Shown here in pieces: positions 1-7,030 of a stretch of DNA of 64,000 nucleotides. The translations under genes were made by a program, and so were the position numbers. The notes beneath the pieces were generated by a model. It did not search any database. It had not been told where the DNA came from and saw nothing but the letters and a program-made list of their open reading frames with translations. The stretch is taken from assembly GCF_040881935.1 (NCBI RefSeq), contig NZ_JBBECH010000066.1:20919-84918 (forward strand), written 5' to 3'. The stretch comes from Saccharospirillum sp040881935. GTDB lineage: Bacteria > Pseudomonadota > Gammaproteobacteria > Pseudomonadales > Natronospirillaceae. Every line of letters starts with the position of its first letter. Position 1 is the first letter of the stretch.

Positions 1-160
1 CGATCTGTCTCCCGCGATGCGCCCCCTGGTCAAACATTTGAAGGCTCAGTTCGGTGCCGAGGTTGGCAACAGCATTTTTCTGATGCAACACTTTGGCGAG
101 AGCCCGGCACGCATGCTGGCCTTGCTCGCAGGCCTGCCCAAACCCAAAAACTGCCTGTAA
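1..160 (+). CDS. tusE: TusE/DsrC-family sulfur carrier, C-terminal fragment
   Basis: The window opens inside this gene; the reading frame begins at base 2 and ends with TAA at 158-160. About 52 residues are visible. They end in the pattern AGLPKPKNCL, typical of the TusE/DsrC C-terminus, whose penultimate Cys carries persulfide. TusE takes sulfur from TusD of the TusBCD complex and passes it to MnmA for 2-thiolation of wobble uridine 34 in tRNA. MnmA itself is encoded at 19.4 kb. In Pseudomonas tusE lies just before a YbiB-like gene and cysG, as here. The identification rests on a short C-terminus plus synteny. Confidence 0.8.
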   Translation, partial: DLSPAMRPLVKHLKAQFGAEVGNSIFLMQHFGESPARMLALLAGLPKPKNCL

Positions 161-189
161 CCCCCTACCCTTTGACTGCTGGATTGACC

Positions 190-1170
190 ATGACTGAAAC
201 CCTAAAGTTTGCCGACCTGATCCGTGCTCTCGGTCGGGGTAAAAATGGCAGCCGCTCGCTGACCCGGGAAGAAGCCCAATTTGCCATGCAGGAAATCTGG
301 CATCAACGCGAAACCCAGGCTCAGTTAGGTGCCCTGCTTATGCTGATGCGGGTTAAAGAGGAAACGGCAGAGGAACTGGCGGGCATGGCACAGGCTGTGC
401 GCAACGAACTCGCCGACTGGGCCGGTCGGCCCATGCACATTGACTGGCCAGCCTATGCCGGAAAACGCCGGCAACCGTCCTGGTATGTGCTGGCAGCCAA
501 GGCACTGTCACAAAATGGCTATCCTGTGTTTATGCACGGCGGCGGTGAGCACACAGCCGGACGCCAATACGCCCGTCAGGCCTGTGAAGCTCTGGGTATA
601 GCTGTCGCTACTTCGTGGCAGAACGCTGCAGCACTGAGCCATAACCATTCAATGGTTTATTGCCCCCTATCCAGCTTTGCGCCGACTCTATCAAACATCA
701 TCGATATGAAGCGGGAATTGGGCTTACGCTCACCCGTCAACACTCTGGTCCGCAACCTGAACCCAACCGGCGCCAGAGTAACCTTGCAGGGGATGTTCCA
801 CCCCAGCTACAAAACCCTGCACCACGATACAGCCGGTTTGCTCGGCGACGCGCGCAATCTCGTCCTCAAGGGAGACAGTGGCGAATTCGAAGTTCGGCCC
901 GACTCAACTACCGAGGTGCTGGTGCACAGTCCGCATCACCCTGAGCGGGTAGACATACCCAAGCGACTGTCGCAACGAGCAGTACGCCCGAATGAACCCA
1001 ACCTGGCGTTACTGCAAGCGACCTGGGCCGGTGAGTCGGTGCCCGAATACGGCGTCGCTGCGATTCACGACACCATGGCCCTTGCATTAATGGTCGCCGA
1101 CGGGGTTTCCCTTCAGGAAGCCCGAAACAAAGCGGCTACCCTGTGGCAGCAACGCTTAATCACCGGCTGA
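190..1170 (+). CDS. ybiB: YbiB-like protein of the TrpD2 (anthranilate phosphoribosyltransferase-like) family
   Basis: This 326-residue protein has the fold-type layout of anthranilate phosphoribosyltransferase: a helical N-terminal domain (about 1-75) with the LTREEAQFAMQEIW pattern, then a larger alpha/beta domain with a HGGGEHTAGRQYA glycine-rich stretch. YbiB members of this family bind nucleic acid and are not known to make tryptophan precursors. The gene starts 29 bases after tusE and is probably in the same operon. ATG 190 is preferred over the in-frame TTG at 172, because family proteins begin close to the first helix. The ribosome site is weak. The exact cellular role is unknown. Confidence 0.75.
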   Translation: MTETLKFADLIRALGRGKNGSRSLTREEAQFAMQEIWHQRETQAQLGALLMLMRVKEETAEELAGMAQAVRNELADWAGRPMHIDWPAYAGKRRQPSWYVLAAKALSQNGYPVFMHGGGEHTAGRQYARQACEALGIAVATSWQNAAALSHNHSMVYCPLSSFAPTLSNIIDMKRELGLRSPVNTLVRNLNPTGARVTLQGMFHPSYKTLHHDTAGLLGDARNLVLKGDSGEFEVRPDSTTEVLVHSPHHPERVDIPKRLSQRAVRPNEPNLALLQATWAGESVPEYGVAAIHDTMALALMVADGVSLQEARNKAATLWQQRLITG

Positions 1171-1201
1171 ACGAAACGAGAGGAAACAATAACTTGAGTT
1201 A

Positions 1202-2581
1202 CTACGTAACCGCTGAACCAATCCAGTTAAGTCGTTCGTGCAATGAAACCACTTCGCCGACGATAATTAGGGTGGGAGCCTGCGGCGGATCGTCTTTTAC
1301 CAAATCCGGAAGCGTTGCCAACGTACCTACCCAAAGCCGTTGATCCGGCGTGGTGCCCTTTTGCACAAGCGCTATGGGGGTATCGGGCAATCGGCCATGT
1401 TGTATCAATTTATTGCAAATCGTCTCCAACCCCATCAAGCCCATATAAAACACCACGGTTTGCTGCGGACTAGCCAGCTCACTCCAGGGTAGGTTCAGGC
1501 TGCCATCTTTCAAATGACCAGTCACAAAGCGCACTGACTGGGCGTAATCCCGGTGCGTGAGTGGTATTCCGGTGTAGGTTGAGCACCCCGAAGCAGCGGT
1601 AATGCCAGGCACTACCTGAAACGGAATGCCCTGCTCTGCCAGCAAATCGATTTCTTCACCACCGCGCCCAAATATAAAGGGATCACCCCCTTTCAGGCGC
1701 AACACCTTTTTACCTTCCAGCGCCAGGTCCACCAGGCGCTGATTGATGTCTTGCTGGGGTACAGAATGGTCAGACCGTTGCTTGCCCACATAAAGACGTT
1801 CCGCGTCGCGTCGCACCAGATCCATAATGGCATCCGATACCAGGCGGTCATACAGCACAACATCGGCCTGCTGCATCAGGCGCAGGGCTTTAAACGTCAG
1901 CAAGTCCGGGTCACCGGGCCCTGCCCCAACCAGATAGACTTCACCGTGCTGTGCATCGTCGGGCGCATCAATCATCGATTTTAGCTGATGCTCAGCCTGT
2001 TCCATCCGCCCGGCATACACATGCTCCGCCACGGTACCGCCAAGCACTTTTTCCCAGAAATAACGCCGGTCGTCCAAACTGGTAAATCGTTTCTTAACAG
2101 CGTTACGAAAGCGCGAAGCCAATTGCGCCAAGTGGCCATAACTCGCGGGAATCGTACTCTCCAGCTTCGCCCGGACCGAGCGAGCCAATACCGGCGCCTG
2201 GCCACTGGAGGTAATGGCAATAATCAGCGGGTCACGATCAACAATGGAGGGAAAAATAACATCGCACAACTCGGGGGAATCGACCACATTGACCAAAACA
2301 CCACGCGCCCGTGACTCCTTCGAGACACGCTGGTTTACTACTTCAATGTCGGTGGCACTAACCACCAAAGCCTTGTCATCAATATCGTCCGGCTCAAAAG
2401 TCCGCAGTTCGCAGTCGCAATTGGGGTTATTGGCAATTACCGGCAGAATCGAGGGAGCCACCACTTGAATCCGACACCCGGAGCGCTGCAGCAAGTGAAT
2501 CTTGCGCGCCGCAATATCCCCGCCGCCAACCACCAGGATGGTCTTATCGGATAACTTATGGAACAACGGAAAATATTGCAT
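1202..2581 (-). CDS. cysG: Siroheme synthase CysG (trifunctional)
   Basis: The 459-residue protein makes siroheme, the cofactor of sulfite and nitrite reductases, from uroporphyrinogen III. The N-terminal half (about 1-210) is the NAD-dependent precorrin-2 dehydrogenase and ferrochelatase, with the Rossmann motif VVGGGDIAARK. The C-terminal half (about 215-459) is the SAM-dependent uroporphyrinogen-III methyltransferase, with VYLVGAGPGDPDLLT and LRLKGGDPFIFGRGGEE. ATG 2581 has an AGGAG ribosome site five bases upstream, so the in-frame GTG at 2587, which would sit inside that site, is rejected. The length matches E. coli CysG. It lies downstream of serS on the same strand, with a repeat element in the gap. 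Confidence 0.96.
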   Translation of the reverse strand: MQYFPLFHKLSDKTILVVGGGDIAARKIHLLQRSGCRIQVVAPSILPVIANNPNCDCELRTFEPDDIDDKALVVSATDIEVVNQRVSKESRARGVLVNVVDSPELCDVIFPSIVDRDPLIIAITSSGQAPVLARSVRAKLESTIPASYGHLAQLASRFRNAVKKRFTSLDDRRYFWEKVLGGTVAEHVYAGRMEQAEHQLKSMIDAPDDAQHGEVYLVGAGPGDPDLLTFKALRLMQQADVVLYDRLVSDAIMDLVRRDAERLYVGKQRSDHSVPQQDINQRLVDLALEGKKVLRLKGGDPFIFGRGGEEIDLLAEQGIPFQVVPGITAASGCSTYTGIPLTHRDYAQSVRFVTGHLKDGSLNLPWSELASPQQTVVFYMGLMGLETICNKLIQHGRLPDTPIALVQKGTTPDQRLWVGTLATLPDLVKDDPPQAPTLIIVGEVVSLHERLNWIGSAVT

Positions 2582-2746
2582 GACCACTCCTAAAATAAGA
2601 ACCCGGCACCAGGATCTGTCACCAGGCCCGACACGGCAGACACAGGCTATTTAATGCCGGTGTTAGACCCGCCGTTGGGTCAGTCAATGGTTACCGGGCA
2701 AGCCCGGCCAAAAGGTATTTAAGATACTACAGTGCTACAGATTCAA

Positions 2747-2859
2747 GTGTCGGCTGCCGGGTAGACCTGTTCGGGGTAGTCTGAGGCAGGGATGCCGAAG
2801 CCTAGGCCCCATGGACGGGTTCACGCCGACCCCGAACAGGTCTACCCGGTGGCTGACAC
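2747..2859. repeat. Palindromic intergenic repeat, family A, copy 1
   Basis: Two 31-base arms (2747-2777 and 2829-2859) are inverted copies with three mismatches. They flank a 51-base loop containing the family core CTAGGCCCCATGGACGG followed by GTTCACGCCGACCCC. The same core recurs at 6860-6971 and 21297-21373. It occupies much of the 337-base gene-free gap between serS and cysG; the rest of the gap shows nothing recognisable. The form resembles REP/BIME or MITE-type elements. No coding potential is apparent. Confidence 0.85.
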
Positions 2860-2918
2860 GAATTACCAGCCACCAAGCCAAAGCAACCTCCAATTCAAAT
2901 CGTCTCAGAACCTTATTA

Positions 2919-4208
2919 TCAAATTAATTCCAAACCAGCCATATAGGGTTTCAGTACCTCAGGCACCCGAATACGCCCTTCCGCCGTCTGGTAGTTTTCC
3001 AGCACCGCTACCAGGGTGCGGCCCACGGCCAAGCCGGAGCCATTGAGAGTATGTAGCAGTTCGGTCTTGTTGGTCTCAGGGTTGCGATAACGGGCCTGCA
3101 TGCGCCGGGCCTGGAAATCGGTCATGTTCGAGCATGAGGAGATTTCCCGGTATGCCTCTTGAGCGGGCAGCCAGACTTCCAGGTCATACGTCTTGGCGGC
3201 ACCGAAGCCCAAATCGCCACCGCACAGCAGCACTTTCCGGTAGGGCAACTCGAGGCGCTGCAGGATGCTTTCTGCATGACCTACGAGTTTTTCCAGAGCG
3301 TCCATTGATTCTTCAGGGCGCACAATGTGTACCAGCTCGACTTTCTCGAACTGATGCTGGCGAATCATACCGCGAATGTCGCGACCGTAGCTGCCCGCCT
3401 CTGAGCGGAAACAGGAGGTGTGCGATGCAAACTTAAGCGGCAGTTCGGCATCGCTGAGGATCTCATCGCGCACCAGATTGGTCAGCGGCACCTCCGAGGT
3501 CGGGATCAGGTAATAATCACTGGCGTGATCGGTGTTCAGTTTAAAGAGATCTTCTTCGAACTTCGGCAATTGGCCGGTTCCCAGCAGCGACTCCTGGTTT
3601 ACTATGAACGGCACCTGAGTTTCCAGGTAACCGTGTTCCTGAACGTGCGTATCGAGCATGAATTGAGCCAGTGCCCGGTGCAGGCGGGCAATGCCACCGC
3701 TCATTACAGAGAACCGGCTACCGGTCAGTTTGGCGGCGCGCTCGAAGTCGAGGCCACCAGAGACCGCGCCCAGGTCGACGTGGTCTTTGACCTCGAAATC
3801 GAAGGTTGGTGGAGTACCCCAGCGTGCCACTTCTTCGTTGTCGTCTTCGCTTTTGCCCTCTGGTACAGCGGCATCGGGCACGTTGGGAATGCCCAGCAGC
3901 AAGTCGTCCAGTTGCGCCTGAATCTGTTTCAGCTCACCCTCTTTGGATCCCAATTGCTCAGCAATGGTATCCAGTGCTTTCTGCACCTGGGCTTTGGCGT
4001 CGTCAACAGACATGCCCTGCCCGACCAGCTGACCAATTTGCTTCGACGCCTTCTTGCGCTCGGCCTGCAGCTGCTCGGTTTCAACCTGAACGGACTTGCG
4101 GCTCGACTCCAGGGACTCGAAAGCTGACACGTCGAGCTGGTAATGCTTAACCCGAAGTTGTTCAGCAAGCGTGGTAATGTCCTGTCTCAGCCGTTTTATG
4201 TCCAGCAT
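2919..4208 (-). CDS. serS: Seryl-tRNA synthetase
   Basis: This 429-residue class II synthetase charges tRNA-Ser (and tRNA-Sec) with serine in the cytoplasm. Residues 1-105 form the antiparallel coiled-coil arm, rich in Glu, Lys and Gln, that grips the long variable arm of tRNA-Ser. The catalytic domain carries motif 2, with FRSEAGSYGRD, and motif 3 near the C-terminus, with GSGLAVGRTLVAVLEN. Length and start (MLDIKRLRQD) match bacterial SerRS. It follows crcB on the minus strand and may be co-transcribed with it. Confidence 0.98.
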   Translation of the reverse strand: MLDIKRLRQDITTLAEQLRVKHYQLDVSAFESLESSRKSVQVETEQLQAERKKASKQIGQLVGQGMSVDDAKAQVQKALDTIAEQLGSKEGELKQIQAQLDDLLLGIPNVPDAAVPEGKSEDDNEEVARWGTPPTFDFEVKDHVDLGAVSGGLDFERAAKLTGSRFSVMSGGIARLHRALAQFMLDTHVQEHGYLETQVPFIVNQESLLGTGQLPKFEEDLFKLNTDHASDYYLIPTSEVPLTNLVRDEILSDAELPLKFASHTSCFRSEAGSYGRDIRGMIRQHQFEKVELVHIVRPEESMDALEKLVGHAESILQRLELPYRKVLLCGGDLGFGAAKTYDLEVWLPAQEAYREISSCSNMTDFQARRMQARYRNPETNKTELLHTLNGSGLAVGRTLVAVLENYQTAEGRIRVPEVLKPYMAGLELI

Positions 4209-4284
4209 GGGTCTGTCTGTCCTGTATGAGTCAATGAGATTGATTGAATGCCGCCGATGGCGGATGTCCCGGCCCGGCGGGCAC

Positions 4285-4677
4285 CTAGAATACCAGCTTA
4301 CCCACCCCGAAGCCCAGTGCCGCTGCGGCTATGCAGGTTAATACACTGGCCAGGGTATAGCCCAGCGCCATCCAGTAATGCTGTTGTTGCAACAAAACGA
4401 GGTTCTCCAGTGCAAAACTGGAAAAGGTGGTGAAGGCACCTAGCAAGCCAATGATCACCAGTCGGTGGAAGAGGTTGTCGGTGCCGGAGAACCGTAAGGT
4501 TAAAACGACGAAAACCAAGCCAATGGCGAAGCTGCCCAGGGCGTTTACCACAAAGGTACCCAGTGGGAAATGACTACCGTGTAGCCGATTAAACGCAGAT
4601 ACCATCCAGAATCGAGCCATGGCACCCAAGCTGCCACCCAGCGCAACCGCTATCCAGTGGCTTAATGGAATCGACAC
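4285..4677 (-). CDS. crcB: Fluoride channel CrcB/Fluc
   Basis: A 130-residue protein with four hydrophobic segments. It has the family marks GGSLGAMARF near the N-terminus, VNALGSFAIG in the second helix and GAFTTFSSFALE in the third. Dimers of this protein let fluoride leave the cytoplasm. The start is GTG 4677, with AGGGAGAA about ten bases upstream. No fluoride riboswitch pattern is visible upstream; the space holds the 95-base inverted-repeat element instead. The position between serS and rarA matches Pseudomonas as I recall it. Confidence 0.93.
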   Translation of the reverse strand: MSIPLSHWIAVALGGSLGAMARFWMVSAFNRLHGSHFPLGTFVVNALGSFAIGLVFVVLTLRFSGTDNLFHRLVIIGLLGAFTTFSSFALENLVLLQQQHYWMALGYTLASVLTCIAAAALGFGVGKLVF

Positions 4678-4700
4678 TTCGAAATTCTCCCTGATTAAGC

Positions 4701-4795
4701 CTAGGAGTCTGTCGGACTTAGGATGAATCGGCTGCGGAAGCGGAGCAACGGCCCACTCCCTCGCTTCGAACCCCCTAAGCCCGACAGACTCCTAG
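4701..4795. mobile_element. 95-bp MITE-like element with 22-bp terminal inverted repeats
   Basis: Left end 4701-4722 (CTAGGAGTCTGTCGG then ACTTAGG) and right end 4774-4795 are inverted copies with one mismatch. The interior of about 50 bases has no open frame. The sequence is unrelated to repeat family A. Small size, long terminal repeats and no coding sequence fit a miniature inverted-repeat transposable element. It may alternatively act only as a hairpin between rarA and crcB. The parent transposase, if any, is not in the window. Confidence 0.6.
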
Positions 4796-4799
4796 TGGT

Positions 4800-6116
4800 T
4801 TATTGTTGACGGTGATTGGCGTCCAAATCACGCAAAAAGGCCAGTTTGTCGGCTATTTTCTTTTCCAAACCCCGGTCTACCGGTTGATAGAATCGCTTGT
4901 CTTCCAGTTCTTCAGGCAAATAATGCTCGCCTGCGGCGTACCCGTGGGGCTCATCATGGGCATAACGGTATTCGTGGCCATACCCGAGCTCTTTCATCAG
5001 TTTGGTGGGTGCGTTACGCAGGTGTACTGGCACCTCCCGACTCTGATCGGACTGTACCAGTGCCATTACCTGATTGAAGGCTTTATACACCGCATTGCTC
5101 TTCGGCGCGCAGGCGAGATACACCACGGCCTGGGCCAGGCTCAACTCCCCTTCCGGGCTGCCCAGCCGCTCCTGAACCTGCCAGGCATCCATCGCCAGTG
5201 TTAGAGCGCGGGGGTCTGCATTGCCGATATCCTCACTGGCCATGCGCACCAGTCGGCGGGCGATATATAGCGGATCGCAGCCTCCATCGAGCATTCGGCA
5301 CAGCCAGTACAGGGCACCGTCCGGTGAGGAGCCGCGAACACTTTTGTGCATGGCTGATATTTGGTCGTAAAACGCATCGCCGCCCTTGTCGAACCGCCGG
5401 GTCTGCCCCTGGGTTAACTGGGATAGGCGGTCTAGCGTCAGGCCATCGGGTTCGTCGGCATAGAGGTCTGCAGACAGTTCCAGCAGGTTGTAGAAGCGGC
5501 GCGCATCGCCATCGGCCAGTGCAAACAGGCGCTGCTGAACGTTTTCATCGATGGTCAGACGCGCTACGGAAGCATCCTGCTGCCTGGCCTGAACGAGCAA
5601 AGCGGCCATGTCGTCAAGTGACACTGACTTCAGCGGATAGACGCGCGCGCGGGACAACAGCGCTGCATTGAGCTCGAAACTGGGGTTCTCGGTAGTCGCG
5701 CCAACGAAGATGAAGGTGCCGTCTTCAACATAAGGCAGGAACGCATCCTGCTGGGCCTTGTTAAAGCGATGCACTTCATCGACAAATAACAGTGTGCGTC
5801 GACTCTCGGCTTTGGCTTGCAGCGCCCGCTCCGCTGCGGCCTTGATGTCTTTGACACCGGATTGAACCGCCGACAGGGATTCAAAACGCGAGGCGGTGGA
5901 ATGGGCCAGCAACCGGGCCAGCGTTGTCTTGCCGACTCCAGGTGGGCCCCATAAGATCATAGAATGCAGCTGATCCTGCTCAATCGCGAGGCGCAATGGT
6001 TGCCCCGGGCCCAGTATATGCCCCTGGCCGATGTAGCCAGCCAGCGCTGTGGGCCTCATCCGCTCTGCCAGAGGTGCAAAGGGGTTGGAGTTGGTGGAGT
6101 TGAACAGGTCGGCCAT
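4800..6116 (-). CDS. rarA: Replication-associated recombination protein RarA (MgsA), AAA+ ATPase
   Basis: A 438-residue clamp-loader-like AAA+ ATPase that acts at stalled replication forks together with SSB. It has Walker A GPPGVGKTTLARLL, Walker B LLFVDEVHRFNK, sensor 1 GATTENPSFELN, and a C-terminal tetramerisation domain ending near DRGLEKKIADKLAFLRDLD. ATG 6116 (MADLFNS) fits the family start. An in-frame GTG at 6125 overlaps the lolA stop as GTGA and cannot be excluded, since neither start has a strong ribosome site. The lolA-rarA overlap implies translational coupling. Confidence 0.96.
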   Translation of the reverse strand: MADLFNSTNSNPFAPLAERMRPTALAGYIGQGHILGPGQPLRLAIEQDQLHSMILWGPPGVGKTTLARLLAHSTASRFESLSAVQSGVKDIKAAAERALQAKAESRRTLLFVDEVHRFNKAQQDAFLPYVEDGTFIFVGATTENPSFELNAALLSRARVYPLKSVSLDDMAALLVQARQQDASVARLTIDENVQQRLFALADGDARRFYNLLELSADLYADEPDGLTLDRLSQLTQGQTRRFDKGGDAFYDQISAMHKSVRGSSPDGALYWLCRMLDGGCDPLYIARRLVRMASEDIGNADPRALTLAMDAWQVQERLGSPEGELSLAQAVVYLACAPKSNAVYKAFNQVMALVQSDQSREVPVHLRNAPTKLMKELGYGHEYRYAHDEPHGYAAGEHYLPEELEDKRFYQPVDRGLEKKIADKLAFLRDLDANHRQQ

Positions 6117-6121
6117 AAAAA

Positions 6122-6760
6122 TCACATCTGTTCGAAGACGTCGGTGCCTTCGGGCGGAGTAAATTCGAAGTCTGTCGCGTCCAGTGTCAGGCCCGTTTCA
6201 ACGTTACTGAAGGTGATGCGGGTATCCTGACCCAGGTTATCGCTGAGCCTCAGTTCACTGATCCGGCCGTTTTCAAACAACAGCGTCATGTCCTCGAAGA
6301 CGGCATTTTCGTCCAACGGGTATAACCGATACGCAGTCAGGCTGTCGTTGGCTGCTTCCGTCACCTCGTAAGACATTTTGAGGGTGGACTCAGGCTGGCT
6401 CAGGATCATAGCGGGAGATTGCTGCAACTGATCGGTAACTGGCTGGTAAGTCGCCTGCAGCAGGTCCGGGTCGTGAACCCACAACGTAATGCCATCGGAG
6501 ATAACGGACTGTTCATATGGCGCTGTAACCTGCCAGACAAACTTCAGAGGGCGGGCAATCTTCATGATCCCTTCTGCCTGGTCGCCGCGCAACTCGCCAT
6601 CGGCATAGGTTTCCTGGCGAAACTCCGCTTGCAGCGTCTCGGTCGACTGCAACAACTCAATGAGTCGCTGACGGGCGGCTTCATCGGCATTCACCTGGGG
6701 TGCTACGGCCACCCAACTGAGCAACAGGACGGCGCCGGACCGGGCAATTGAACTCAACAT
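6122..6760 (-). CDS. lolA: Outer-membrane lipoprotein carrier protein LolA
   Basis: This 212-residue periplasmic protein takes lipoproteins from the LolCDE complex and carries them to LolB in the outer membrane. Residues 1-25 form a signal peptide ending in PQVNA. The mature part has the LolA beta-sheet pattern, for example LQAEFRQETYADGELR and the repeated hydrophobic strands that line the acyl pocket. An AGGAGAG ribosome site lies upstream of ATG 6760. It sits between ftsK and rarA as in Pseudomonas and E. coli. Confidence 0.95.
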   Translation of the reverse strand: MLSSIARSGAVLLLSWVAVAPQVNADEAARQRLIELLQSTETLQAEFRQETYADGELRGDQAEGIMKIARPLKFVWQVTAPYEQSVISDGITLWVHDPDLLQATYQPVTDQLQQSPAMILSQPESTLKMSYEVTEAANDSLTAYRLYPLDENAVFEDMTLLFENGRISELRLSDNLGQDTRITFSNVETGLTLDATDFEFTPPEGTDVFEQM

Positions 6761-6859
6761 GTAATGCTCTCCTGAGCTATTAACGAAAAAAATGGGGCTC
6801 TACTATCCACTGCTGCACAATTTAACGGTAACTCAAACTTCGGAGTTCGTACCAGCTGA

Positions 6860-6971
6860 GTGCCAGGTGCCGGGGGTTCCTATCCGGGAAGTCCGCAACA
6901 TGGATGTTGCGGTCTAGGCCCCATGGACGGGTTCACGCCGACCCCGGATAGGCACCCCCGGTGCCTGGCAC
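6860..6971. repeat. Palindromic intergenic repeat, family A, copy 2
   Basis: Arms 6860-6888 and 6943-6971 are inverted copies with three mismatches in 29 bases. The loop has its own 8-bp hairpin (CCGCAACA/TGTTGCGG) followed by the core CTAGGCCCCATGGACGG plus GTTCACGCCGACCCC, identical to copy 1 in this stretch. It lies between ftsK and lolA. The arm sequences differ from those of copy 1 while pairing is kept, which points to selection on the fold. Confidence 0.85.
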
Positions 6972-7030
6972 GGACTCCTGGCAATACAACGAAACTGAAC
7001 TCCGAAACTTGAGTAGTAAGAATTAACCCC

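Noticed and set aside
4678..4800. Fluoride riboswitch upstream of crcB
   Set aside because: No match to the crcB-motif pseudoknot was seen; the space is filled by the inverted-repeat element.
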